Shown here: piece by piece, positions 21,294 to 33,115 of the stretch | How positions within the stretch are numbered: the stretch's first letter is position 1 | Layout: each line of letters begins with the position of its first letter | Source: Cocos nucifera | Lineage: Eukaryota; Streptophyta; Magnoliopsida; Arecales; Arecaceae | DNA length: 64,000 nucleotides | NCBI GenBank assembly: GCA_006176705.1 | Contig: QRFJ01002306.1 | Coordinates: forward strand, 62,001 to 126,000 | Direction of reading: 5' to 3' | Made by a program: the position numbers and the translations under genes | Notes under the pieces: model-generated | Databases searched by the model: none | Told to the model about the DNA's origin: nothing | What the model saw: only the letters and a program-made list of their open reading frames with translations

Positions 21294-23761
21294 CCTATCT
21301 TCCTAGTTTGGCAAGAAGGGGTTGCTTAAGGATGCTCCTTCTTTCATTCATAACTGAAAAGAAAAATTTTTCTTTATTTCAAATCCTTCTTTAGAATTAG
21401 GACTTCCTCCTTAGGCATAGCTAAGAGATTTAGTCCGTCGAGCTCTGGAATTAGAAAGAGAGGACCTTAACTTGGCTAACAAACTAAGAAATTACTAAGC
21501 TCCTTCACTATCCAAATTGCTAGAAGATCAAACTTTAATTAATCTTGGCTTAAGTCCCCTCGATCCAGCAGGTATATATTCATATCTTGTTAACTATGCT
21601 TTGTTCTTTCTTCTGACTCTTAAGTTTTTTTTTTTTACTACTGCAGAGATAATTCTAGAAAAACTAGACCGCTTAACCAAAGGAATCAAAGCCCTAAAAA
21701 AAAGGATGGTTCTTCAAGGGAGTCATCAAAGTGAGCGAAGGTTGAAGATCCAAGCTCGGCCATGCCAACTCAGGCTGCCCCTGCTCTAGAGGTTGCTGCA
21801 GTTGCACCGAGCTCGACTTCACCCAATGAAACTGCTACCTCCATACCTCCTGAGCAGGGGAGAGTGGTGGAGAAGAGAAAGAGGAAGGCCACTGCCAAAA
21901 AAGTTAGGAGCACTAGAGTCTGGCGGTAATAATAGCTCCAACTTGGAGCAAGGTTCCTTGGATGACTAGGAGGTCGTCCAACCCTTGATGGAAGGTAGTG
22001 TCCTTCCACACCTTCTTGAGAGGGTGATCCACATAAATGATGAGGAGTGAATAAGAGATTCTTATGTAGTTTTCCTTGAGGTAATCGACCTTCCCTTTGA
22101 GCTTGGTAAAATATTAGTAAACTCGTAACCATAACTTACATTTTATCATTTGCACCTGGGATTATTTGTATGCCTATGCAGAGGTACCGAACCTCCATAA
22201 AGCTGAGACTTTAAAAGCCATCAAGGAAGCCCAGGCAGAGGCTAAGAATGCCCAGGCCAAGGTCAAGCACTTAAGAAAGGCTCTATCTGTTGAGGTCAGG
22301 TGCCAAAGCACTCCAAAAAGAAGAACAAACATTGGTGGAACTGAAGGCCACCTTGATCCTAGAGGAGAACAAATGGAGGAATGTTGAGGAGAAGGTCAGT
22401 TTGGAGTAGGAGCAGGCCATCAAATCTTTCAAGTCTTCAAAGGCAATGGAGGATATCAAGATAGCTTTCTCCTAGGAGGCCTTCCTCAAAGGATTCAAGC
22501 TTTGCCAAAGGAGGGTCACGAAAAAGTTTTCAGAAATGGACCTCAACTTTCTAGTAGAGGGTTTTGGCGATGATGAAGCAGGACCTTCAGCTGCTGGTAC
22601 CAAACTTCCTACCACCAAATCTACAATTGCACTTGCTAAAGGGCCGACCCCTATTGGGGCCACACCCAATTCTTCTACTATTCTACCTTCGGAGGTTGGT
22701 GACCTCCTCTAGTTGTATATATTTTTTTATTTTATCCTTCAAGTACTTGAAATATTTTGATTAATAAAAATAATTTTTTTTATTATACCTTTGCATTATG
22801 ATATATGTATGCATTAAATGCAGTCTCCAATTGAAGCAGAATCTTTGCCTTAAGGTATCCCCTTGAAGGATCACATCAAAAATCTGAAGAAAGAAGTTCA
22901 TCAAGTTAAGAAGAAATTAAAGAAGATTGAAGATGAACTCCGAAAATCCAAAAAAAAACTATGCTAAATCAACCACTAAAATTAACCATCTACGTCAGTC
23001 ATCCAAGTGGTTCTTTAACGACTAGACCACCAAAAAGTTCCATCTAACCAAAGAACTGGAGCGGGCAAGGAGACTTGCTACCAAAAAAGCCTGGAACTCA
23101 TTTGCTAAAATTTATTCTCTTGAGGCTGAACTTCGTGAAGTAAAAGAGATGATTGGTCAGATAGAGAAGGGCTCAGCTTGGGTTCAAGGTTAGGCAGAGT
23201 ACGACTGGGATTGGTCAAAAAAATTTTCTGACCTTCAAAAGCAACTGCATGATGCTGAGAGGTTGTACAAGACCTACCAAATTGGCTAGTGCGGACAGAT
23301 TGTTGAGTATATGAAGAAGCTTAAAATGGTGAATGCCAAAGTGATGCAGCTTCAAAAATAATTAGCAGACAAAGTCCAAGCCAGCCCAAGTGGGGATTCA
23401 GAGGAAGTCGCCTCTCTAAAGAAAACCCTTAAAGATCTCTTAGAGATTTATGAAATGTATAAGGCCAAACTCCTTCAACTCAAGATCCAAACAACCTAGA
23501 ATGAGATTATGGTAAAGGATGCTGAGGCCAAATCCATAGTTTTGAGAAAGAGGTTAAGGGAGGTCGAAAAAGACTCTCATAGGTTTGAGAAATTGCTAAG
23601 GAAGAGTTTGGCGGCAAGGTGGAAACTCGAGGAGAAGGTGAACGACTTAAAGCTTTCTATTGTAATGGCTAGAGTCAGCAGTCCGAAGTCCGACTCTGAG
23701 TAGGACTTCATCTTTTTTCTCTCTTCTTTTTTTTTGTAATCAGTCTCAATGACCTCTACTT
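21294..23761 (+). pseudogene. Antisense ORF (aORF) of Tat-2: gypsy-type domain end and coiled coil
   Basis: Runs opposite to gag-pol. The 5' part is missing; the rest matches the Tat-3 copy from 57130. Pieces: a frame with KLLEDQTLINLGLS (about 21517), an intron-like gap with a pyrimidine-rich tract ending in CAG at about 21645, a basic stretch, a second CAG at about 22181 followed by an Ala/Lys/Glu-rich helix, and a third ATGCAG at about 22828. Then 0.87 kb encodes a long coiled coil (KKEVHQVKKKLKKIEDELRK, ELERARRLATKKAWN) ending in TAG at 23701-23703. At least six stops or shifts interrupt it. The family corresponds to the Pfam entry called putative gypsy type transposon; its function is unknown. 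Confidence 0.75.
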
Positions 23762-23766
23762 GTAAT

Positions 23767-24274
23767 TATTGTGCAGGATCTCCTGACATTGTTGAGGCTG
23801 AAGGAAGAGTGGGGCGCACCTCCTTCCTCTAAGCTTAGAGGTGCGCCCCCTAGGGTACCTTAGCATGTGAAGAAACTAGAGAGAGGAAGAGAGATGTGGG
23901 AGAAAATGGCTGTATTGATTTTTTTCTCTCTCAATTCCTAGAGTTTACAATATACATGTATATATATACCTATATATGGACCAAAATCCTAACTCGTAAA
24001 AAACTTCCTGGGCTAACCCAGTCTGAATGCACTCATCCAAACCCATGTACACCCATGGTCTGATCATGCACTCAATCCCATTGACCCAAACCTAGTCCAA
24101 ACTCTGAGTAGCCCCCATGAGACCCACAAACTAGGGCCTCATGATTGTGGAGGGCTGAACCTCCACCCTAGAACCAAATCGATCCTAGCCCTAGGACCAC
24201 ACCTATCCAAGTCTCTCAAAGCCAACACCCTAACTCCTCTAGTAGCCTCCCAAGGAGCACCACTAATCCTAACA
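23767..24274 (-). repeat. 3' LTR of H
   Basis: Minus-strand start TGTTAGGATTAGTGG at 24274. The other end, TATTGTGCAGG, is a mutated TGTTATGCAGG. It includes a perfect 12-bp stem (GGGGCGCACCTC at 23811-23822 with its complement at 23838-23849). Confidence 0.85.
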
Positions 24275-26399
24275 ATCTCCATCTTGGTACCCCAAGCCTT
24301 GGCAAACCCTGTATGAACTATCTGCACCATCCTACTGCCTCTAGAGCTGACACTATCCCATTATAGCCGTCTCGCCTCCTTAGCTACAACACCGACCTAT
24401 GCTCTGTAGCCCTTAAGACTTGTGCTCCACTGCACTCCTTGATCTCGAACTGATGTCCTCCGGCTTTGACTCTATGGCTGCAATACCAACCTGTGCTCTG
24501 TAGTGCACTTAAATAGCTCCTTGTGCAAACTCTAATGTCTCTATCGATCCTCTTCAGCTGTTGTGCATCCTTGGAGACCTTTGGCATAATTGCCTTCACA
24601 GCTGAAGACCTATGCTTGCTCCTTGGTACCATCCTAGATTTTGTAGGATCCCTTATGCTTGGTAGCTGCATCACTTTTTCTAGACTTTTCTGGAGAACCT
24701 ACAGCATTCCTGTACCAGTACATGCTGTACCACCTAACATGATCTTCTTAAAGCTATGCCTGCCCACCTGCACATGCTGCTCCACCTTGAACTGTATATC
24801 ACCAGCGTTGGTGCTAGGATATCGATCGTCCTGCACCCTCAAGTCTAAACCCATGCCAAATTTTTTCTCCACCTATGAAGCCACCACTATGGAGCTCCAC
24901 CTATACCCAAAGTCCATCTGATGTCATAGAAGAATCTGACTCTGTCACTAAGTCACTCGAGGCCAATCACTCAATACTGCATTACTGAGCATGCTGCTGT
25001 ACCTCGAACACCATCGCTACTCCTTTGGATCCTTCACACTCTGTGGATCCCATCGAAGCTATCTTGGATACACTGCATCCTGCATACTCCTCCAAAACAT
25101 ATAGGAGCTCATCCAACTCCTCTGAATCCAATGATTGAATCCTAGGAAATTCCATCCTAGCACTTCATCCTCTTCTATATCTGCACCAACCATTGCTTTA
25201 GTTTCACCTAGAGGAACTACAGCTCAAATCCTATCATGGGTTTAGACCCACCTATCTCATTCGAAGGCCCTTAAGAGTCCTTAGATTTTCCTGAGACCTG
25301 CTCTCGGTCTCCCTAAGATGCCTTCTGACACTCTTTGCTAAGATATCTCCCATGGTTATTGCACCATCGAGCCTCTCTCAGCCCCATGCCTCTAGGAAAG
25401 TACTATTGGAGAACTCCAATGCTCCCTACCTCATCTCGACACTGCCTCCTTATAGGTATTCAGGTCCTTACTTACTGCACATAACCCATCCTCCATCTAA
25501 ACCGCAACTCTCCTTGATACTCCTATAGAAAAAACCTGATTCAGGATACTCTTGGCTACTTGATGCTTCTGGTTCTCCTTGAGACCCCCTGGCTCATTCT
25601 AAGATCTACTCCCGATCTTCTTGAGATGTTCCTGACACTCTCTGCTGAGATACCTCCCTCGACTGCTACACCATCGAGCCTTTCTCAGTCCTTATGGCTC
25701 TAGGAAAGTGCTACTGCAGCACTCCAATGCTCCCTACCTCATCTCTATGCCGCTCTATAGCCACACAGTCCTAACTTATTGGACCTCCATGGATCATCCA
25801 TCTCCATCACCCCCAAGGCTCGATTCAGCCGCACCGCTGATCGATCGCATCGCTGAATACACCAAAACTACTTTCCTAGCCTTCCATAAGATTGAATAGT
25901 TGCTTCTTCAACTCCACCTCAACCCTGAGCTCTTAAGTGATCTCTCCTCTAACATGCCAAATAAAATCACCAACAATCTAGCCTTCACATATTTTTACTT
26001 TTAACACCATGCCAAACTGCATCCAAAAGAACAACCTTGAATAAGAGAGAAAAGAAAATAAAAAAACACCAAGTCCCTATTTTTTCTTTTCCTTTTTTTT
26101 CTCTACCCTAGAACCTTCCAAATTCCTTCTTCCTTCCATCTTCGTCCTATCCAAAAATAGAATCGGATACTTGATTGCCTACCACCATGTGACCATCGAA
26201 TCTAGGCCCCACCATTGGATTTGAGTAACACCTCCGATGACCGACTTCTACCATGGACCACCACCCACCACTTTCGCCTGCGCAACCAAAGGATCTAGGT
26301 GCTACCACCACCAGATCGGATCCATGCTTAAGGAGGAAGAGGGGTTTCTACACCATCTCGCAGACTCAAATCCACACACTATCTTGTCGGATCGATGCG
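24275..26399 (-). other. H internal region, left part (non-coding)
   Basis: Begins with a purine tract on the minus strand (AAGATGGAGAT before the LTR). Shares blocks with G (37850-38860) and G-prime, including the ~308-bp repeats at 25341 and 25649. Frames such as 24523-24921 are not conserved in the related copies, so I do not call them genes. The last 300 bp (26100-26399) resemble a 5' leader and continue at 47912. Confidence 0.7.
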
Positions 26400-26408
26400 T
26401 GTTGGCAC

Positions 26409-28708
26409 TGTTAGATATATGTGCCCTAGAAGCCAGAATTGGCTGACACTTGTAATACACTTCTAGGGGCAAAATTGTAATTTTGACTATAATTAATAAA
26501 TGGGTTATTTTCTATCACACATGTGTATTTAGTGTCTGTGATACATCCTTTGAGTTAATGGTAATGATAATTCATATTTTCAAGAGTTGAAAATTTAAGA
26601 CATGAATAATCATTATTAACTCATAAATAGCTCCCGACCATAGGATCATCACGAGGATGGTGATTGATCCGGAAGGTTGGTGTACGATCGCTTCTCTTTA
26701 GTAGATGAGTCTTGAGTCTACGGTGTGGAGACACCGGAGCGAGAGTACAGGTACTCGTTAGAGAACGAGGGCACTGAGCGTGACCACCTCGAGTAGTCAT
26801 TAGGGAGTCTACCTTCTCGTCAATGACTGACTCGATGCTGCAGTAGTGTGTCTGGTTCTTTGACCTGAGATGCATCGGCAGTTCACCTTGAGGGTGTTAT
26901 AGTTTGACTACACCATTACTCGGTCTCCTAGCCATATGGAACCCTGAGGTGTATGTTGGCTGTGACATGTTCATTGTAGGAACTGGATTGCATCAAGATG
27001 GGATCTATCTACCTCGGTGGTAGAGGAGTAGCCCTATGATGATCATGAGAATCAAGTCCTGAAGCCCATGGCCATGGCAGAGTGAAATAATAGAAAGAGT
27101 TTCTATTTAGATTTTCACATTGGACTCGAATCGAATGATTACATCATATGACAGAGACTAGGGTTTGACGAGTTCACCTTAACCCTAATCTGATCGGGGC
27201 TCAAGATAGAAGAACTGAATCACACAGGTAGCTGCACCAAGAGGTTCGCATTCAGCTCTGATGGGTTGCCACCATATACTGCTAGGTGTCACTGGTGGAT
27301 TTTGGGAGCAATTAGAATGATTTAGATGATCGATCATTCTAGCTGTTCGAATCAGAAGAGTTCTGATCCATCGAAAGGAGTTTCGATGATGTCGATGATA
27401 GAGATCATGACATATCCCATTACCATACAGAACTGAACCTAACTGGGTCACACAAACAAGGGTTTGAATCTGGTGATCATCAATTGAACTGATCTAGTTC
27501 AATTGATCTGAATGAGATTCAATTAGGTTCAAGGAAATCGTGCTAGCACTCGATTGAACCTAACGTTCTTCTTTTGCTATCATAAATAAGTTGTCCTGTC
27601 TGAGCCAAAGGAGTTTGTGCTCAAACAGAAGTCCTTCATTATGGTCTGACTGGAGGTTGTCCAAGTCAGAATAGGTTGTCTTATTTGTAAGACATTACCT
27701 GCCATTTTTGGTCACCTGCCATTTCTTGTTCTTTGACTTTGGTCAAAAGTCTACCTTTGACTGGTCAAACGTTGACCATTCACCCTTTGACTTTTGACCA
27801 CATGTCATGCACCTATTGGAGAGCTGGTGGGGGCTTGTCCCCCTGCCAGAACCTGGCAAGGAGAAGGGCGCACGCCAAGGGAGGCGTGAGCCCAAGTAAG
27901 GAGGCGCCTAGGAGTCCTTGTTGGACAAGGACTCCATCTCCCTTTAGGATTCCAATGAGAGTTCTTCTAAGAATCCAGTTTGACTGGTCCAAGGCACTCT
28001 CCAAGTAGGAATCCAGGGGACTCTAATCCCACCAATCAGATTTAGATCTGATTTCACAAAGGGTTGTGATTGGTTGGGAGGAAGATGACTTGGATCACGC
28101 TTAGTCTATATAAGAGACCCAGCGCCCAAGTGAAAAAATAATCAAGAATAATCAAGAAGTAATCAAGAAGCAATCTTCCCACGCCCCAAGGCTGCCTCTC
28201 TCCCCTTTCTCCACGCCATACTCTCATCTCCCCTTGCTCTCCACGTCCAAAAGTGTTTTGGATTTGGATTGGTGCGATTTAGATCAAGAAAAGGAGATCA
28301 AAAGCAAGAAGGCTGCGCTGCTGCGAAGAACGACTGCAGATCTTCAAAAGGAGTTTTGAAGATCCTCCAGATCAGATCCAGATCTGATTTTTGGAGGCGT
28401 GATAGAGAAGAAGAGGATCTCCAGATCCAGCCCGAGTGGATACCGGTAGAGGCCAGGCGCTTGCGTGGCTTGATCCAGAACCTTCCGCTGCAAACAGGAT
28501 CATCAACAGGGTAATAGGATTACCCTATTCAGGTAAATTGAATGTGATTTAATTTATCCTTTTCATTTAATTTTTATTAAATAAATAAGAATCAGATCTG
28601 AAGCATCCCTGATCTGATACAGATCTAAGAGAAAAAATTTTTGAAATATATCTCTTGATCTGATCAGATCTGAACGAACCTGGTCAGGGAAATCAGGATT
28701 TCCCTTCA
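26409..28708 (+). repeat. 5' LTR of copia-1 (2300 bp)
   Basis: Ends TGTTAGATATATG and CCCTTCA. Holds a TATA box at 28106-28114 and many AGATCT words in its last 350 bp. Against the 3' LTR the last 700 bp differ only by a few indels, while the first 1000 bp differ by roughly three per cent, by my hand count over 400 bp. Confidence 0.95.
28106..28114 (+). promoter_or_regulatory. TATA box of copia-1 5' LTR
   Basis: CTATATAAG in a GC-richer stretch. The same box occurs in the 3' LTR at 36269-36277. Copia-2 has the related CTATAAAAAGG on the minus strand (44331-44341 and 39437-39447). Transcription would start roughly 30 bp downstream, so R and U5 would cover the last ~570 bp of the LTR. Confidence 0.7.
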
Positions 28709-28710
28709 AG

Positions 28711-28723
28711 TGGTATCAGAGCC
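28711..28723 (+). promoter_or_regulatory. Primer-binding site of copia-1
   Basis: TGGTATCAGAGCC, two bases after the LTR, complements the 3' end of initiator-Met tRNA, the usual primer for copia elements. Confidence 0.92.
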
Positions 28724-30596
28724 ATGGTTCTAAAAATAGTTTAGATCTGATTTTTAATTTTATTTTAATTAAAAATAACGTGATTTCAGATGTCACATGA
28801 GATGTGATCAGATCTGAAATCAGAAAAATTAAAATTAAATGATTTGGATCTAAGAACATGAAGATATGCATGACTAGTTCTAGAATAGAATAGTTCTATA
28901 GAATAGTTTTGCATGTCTTTGATTTAATATGATTAAATCATATTTTAGATCTTCTTATTTACTGTTTTCTGATATTATAAGTGTTATAATAACATCTGAT
29001 AAACAGCAAATAAAAATTATTTAATTTTAAATATCATATGAGATATGATAGATGCATGACTAGACTAGTTGTAGAATAGTTCTACATAATTGTCTAGATT
29101 AGAATTTATTTTGATTAGATCAATTTAAATCTAATTTTTTAGATTATTATGTGATAATTTAGATCTGAAAACATGCATGATTATGATACATGAGATGTAT
29201 GCAAAATATGCCATGGTTAGATCTAAATTTGTATATGAGATATATGATATAGATCTATAACTGTTTTGTAGTATTGAATGTTTATTGAATGTTCCTGATT
29301 AAGGCGTTCCCCTCTTGGCCGTCCGGTCATAAGAACGAAGAAGGGTTTAAAGGCCCTCTCTTCCCATTCGATGGGGTGTTCTTATGATGTGTAGGGGTGC
29401 TGCGCGTTCGTCCTTAATCAGAAACCCAAAAACTTACTTTCTGCAAAACCCTAGATCCTGAAACCCTAGGATTTATTGTGCATATTTTGTTTATGAACCC
29501 AACTTAATTAAGAATTAAGTTTATGGAATATTAATTAGGTCTAAAATTGAGAATTTCAGATCTAAGACATATTCATAATACTGGGTTCGGGCTTGGGTAG
29601 CTCAATTAGGTCTAAGCGGTTGATCAAACCGAATCAAGAGTTGGTTAGATGGGATCAACAATGCTTAAATTGACCAGCCTAATAGGATTAAGTCTGGGTC
29701 AAGATCGAGTCACGATCAAGCAAGACCTAATTAGGCTCAGAGGTTAGAGTCTGGATTGTAGGCTAACCCAATTGGTTCTGACTCAACAATTTGGTGTCTA
29801 AGGTAAGTTTGGCACAGACGACCGACTGGTTTTTAATTGGAAGCTACTCGACCTGAATGCGTTCTTGTACGAGTTAATGGCATATTCCTTCCACCGGTCT
29901 CACTTACCTGGCCATATCTGTTGACACAGTTCTGATCTGAGGTGGTCAATAATCCGAGCTGACCCATGCCACTAGGTTAGTCATAATTGTTATGACTAAG
30001 CCAAGTCTAGTTTAATGAGACCTGAATCAATTCTCCCTAAGAAAAGATTAAGTCCGAGGTCTTCCACCATTGTAGACGTGCGGGCCCTTCCCGGGGTTGA
30101 TTGTTCTCGGCTGGATACAGTGGCTCAGTTGCACCGGGAAGACGCAACCATGTCTATTAGGCATTGGATGCTATGGGCTGGAGGATGAGTTGGGCTCAAT
30201 ATTCCGGATACGGTGAGAGACTCAATTAGGAACCCAGTCTATGCAAATGGTGGGTCTGACTTAACTAAGGAGTGGATCAATATTCCGGATACGGTGAGAT
30301 TCATGAATTAGAGACCAAGTTTGGGTGCACCATGATTAGAGAATCATTGAACAAGAGTTGTTCACTCATTGGCTAACCCATCACCAATAACTGTTAGGTG
30401 AGGTGATGAGTCAGTTGGTGAGACCGCACCACCCACTAGAAATCATTAATCGCGGAGATTTTCGCATCTCTACAGAGGGAGTGTAGGGATCCGAGAAAAT
30501 AGTGGGAGCTAATTTGTTTAAAAATAAAATCCCTAAACAAATTGGTCAAGTCAAAATTACAGTATCTAACTAGAATCTTTGACTCTCTACAGGAAA
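28724..30596 (+). other. copia-1 untranslated leader (about 1.9 kb)
   Basis: No gene. AT-rich with repeated AGATCTGA words up to about 29,250, then a block conserved with the leader of copia-A (13820-14830 in reverse) and partly with copia-2 (42901-43740 in reverse). It contains AGGTAAGT (29801-29808), a perfect splice-donor-like word also kept in copia-A. Such leaders normally hold dimerisation and packaging signals. Confidence 0.75.
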
Positions 30597-31436
30597 ATGT
30601 CTGCGTCCAACCCACTGGCACGTATCCTAGGACACACATAGACTGACTGGACCCAATTATAAAGATTGGCTCAGGAACTACAAAATTGTTTTGGGTTCGA
30701 GAAGTTAACACATGTTTTGGACCAGGACCCTCCCACCTTACCAGCTCGTCCATCCACTGAACAGAGAGCATCTCTGGAAAAAATGGATAGACGAAGATAA
30801 TAAGGCCAGATACTTACATGTTGGGCTCGATGTCTGATGAGCTCCAGCGCCAACATGAAGATATCGGGACTGCTCGCCAAATGTTGGCTCACCTGCAGGA
30901 GATGTTTGGTGAACAGAGTCGCGCAGCCAAATATCAAGTCACGAAATGACTTTTTAAGGCTAAGATGCGTGATGGGCAGTCAGTCCAAGATCACTGTCTG
31001 ATGAATGATCAAGGACTTGGAAGAGCTTGAGAAGCTCGGTGTGAAGTTAGACTTGGATCTGCAGAATGATATTATTCTGCAATCCTTGACTGATGCATAT
31101 GGGCAATTCATCATGAATTACCACATGCATAAACTTCAAAATTCCTTGGCCGAATTAATGAATATGCTGGTCACCGCTGAGCTTTCTATGAAAGGTTCTA
31201 AAGGCTCAGTTCTTGCTATGGAACGGACTTCTTCCAAAAGAAAGTCTTATGGAAAGAAAAAGAAGTCTGTGAAAAAAGCAAAAGGTGGAAGGAGGAAAGA
31301 AGAAGAAGGCAGAGCCGAAGATGAAAGGTCCGCTGCAAAAGAAAGTGTTTCCATTGCAACAGCGACGGCCACTGGAAGCGGAACTGCCCTACTTACCTGG
31401 CCACCCTGAAGAACAAGAAGGAAGGTCCTTCTAGGA
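30597..31436 (+). pseudogene. copia-1 gag, broken
   Basis: ATG at 30597 opens MSASNPLARILGHT and then stops. An extra A near 30630 compared with copia-0 shifts the frame. Matching gag sequence continues in other frames (WLRNYK-like coding near 30664, MLAHLQEMF-like near 30890) and is open again at 31005-31409 (LEKLGVKLDLDLQNDIILQS). The zinc knuckle CFHCNSDGHWKRNC is present in the DNA near 31345-31390, but in a different frame from 31005-31409. It then meets a stop because of one extra G at about 31434 compared with copia-0. Confidence 0.88.
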
Positions 31437-31439
31437 GGT

Positions 31440-32453
31440 ATGCTCGTTATTGAGTCTAACCTTACGGTTTCTTCTGCATCCAGTTGGGTGCTTGACTCTG
31501 GTTCTAGTGCTCATCTGTGCACTTCCATGCAGGGTCTTGAGGATAGCAGGAGGCTGAGGGATGGAGACATGATCCTACGCATCGGTAATGGAGCAAGAGT
31601 TGCTGCAGTGGCGTGGGAAACATACCCTCTTCGATTACCATCTGGTTTAGACTTAGTTTTGAAAGACTGTTATTATGTGCCTGCAGCTAGCAGGAATTTG
31701 ATTTCTGTTTCATGCTTAGCACTAGAAGGCTATGTGATTACCTTCTTTAAGGACCATTGTAACATTCTTTATGAAAGAAATAAAATTGCAAATGGTTTCC
31801 TTATTAATGGTCTTTATCAGCTACATATTGATGTACCTATTCTAACTATCGAGCAAAACGTGAATGCCAAACGACCTAGGGATAGTCCAAATGACAGATA
31901 TCTATGGCACCTGAGATTAGGTCATATAGCAGAAGATAGGATCAACAAATTGGAGAAAAATGGGCTATTGAGTCCATTGACTTTTGAGTCATATCCAACT
32001 TGTGAATCTTGTCTTCAAGGCAAAATGACTAAACTCCCTTTTGTTGGACATGGGGAGAGGGCCACAGATCTCCTTGCCCTAGTACATACTGATGTGTGCG
32101 GCCCATTTGATGTGCCGGCTAGAGGCAATTTTGTCTACTTCATTACCTTTACCGATGATCTGTCTAGGTATGGGTATGTGTATCTTATGAGACACAAGTC
32201 TGAAGCTTTTGAAAAGTTCAAAGAATTCAGACATGAAGTAGAAAAACAAACTGGAAAACCCATTAAGGTTCTTCGATCAGATCGAGGAGGTGAATACCTT
32301 AGCCGGGAATTCCTAGACTATCTCAAGGAAAATGGCATAGTCTCTCAATGGACTCCACCAGGAACACCTCAACTCAACGGGGTTTCAGAATGGAGAAATC
32401 AGACTCTATTGGATATGGTTCCGATCCATGATGAGCTTCACAGACCTCCCTGA
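31440..32453 (+). pseudogene. copia-1 protease and integrase, C-terminus frameshifted
   Basis: 337-codon open frame. Aspartic protease: VLDSGSSAH with Asp-Ser-Gly at 19-21. GAG-pre-integrase zinc finger: His157, His162, Cys188, Cys191. Integrase core: Asp218 (VHTD), Asp281 (RSD) and Glu317, a D,D35E spacing with all three residues present. The frame then breaks: an extra C at about 32420 turns DMVRSM into DMVPIH and ends it at 32453. The true start lies upstream, in gag, so the Met at 31440 is not a natural start. Confidence 0.93.
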
Positions 32454-32473
32454 ATTTTCTTTGGGGACATTCA

Positions 32474-33115
32474 TTGTTAACTTCAATTTATCTACTGAAT
32501 AGGGTTCCCTCTAAAACCGTTCCTACCACACCGTATGAGATATGGCATGGTAAGAAACCAAGTCTGAGTCATCTCAGAATTTGGGGTTGTCCGGCTCATG
32601 TCAAAAGACAACAAGCGGACAAGTTAGAGTTTAGGTCCTTTAGAGCTCGATTCATAGGATATCCTAAAGAGTCATTAGGATACTATTTCTACATTCCAGA
32701 AGACCACAATGTGATTGTGAGTCGACATGCCATCTTTCTTGAAAAATAGTTTATTCAAGATAGCGGCATTGGAAAGCAGATTAAGCTTGATGAGAAAGTC
32801 TCACAAGTAGAACGAGCTAAGGACCAATTGGAACCAAATCAGGTTGAGCCAATAAGAACACTACCTCCTCCACCTCGTAGATCGGAAAAGAGTTTTCCAT
32901 CCCCCTGAAAGATACTTAGGTATTATTTCAGAGGAAGTAGAGGAAAATGTTCCTCATAGGTAATGGTGCTCATGGTGATGATCCCAAAACCTACAACGAG
33001 GCGATATCAGATATCGACTCCGAGAAATGGCTAGAGGCAATGCAGTCAGAAATTGACTCGATGCACTCAAACCAAGTCTGGACCTTGGTAGATCCACCAG
33101 AAGGTATAGTACCTA
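32474..33115 (+). pseudogene. copia-1 integrase C-terminus and linker, broken
   Basis: 32474-32749 encodes the conserved block after the integrase core (LLNRVPSKTVPTTPYEIWHG, FIGYPKESLGYYFYIPEDHN, SRHAIFLEK) and ends at TAG. The linker after it is Pro-rich and contains two further frame changes (about 32885 and 32935). 32947-33183 is the block before RT (AISDIDSEKWLEAMQSEIDS, GCKWIFKRKIGADG), followed by one extra A near 33160 that shifts into the RT frame. Confidence 0.87.

Noticed and set aside
24523..24921. 132-codon plus-strand frame with Cys-rich coding
   Set aside because: Lies in the H internal region; the homologous DNA in G (37880-38340) does not keep the frame.
27733..28514. Plus-strand frames of 81-91 codons, with copies at 35922-36679
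   Set aside because: They lie across the promoter and R/U5 part of the copia-1 LTRs; identity between copies reflects recent LTR identity, not selection.
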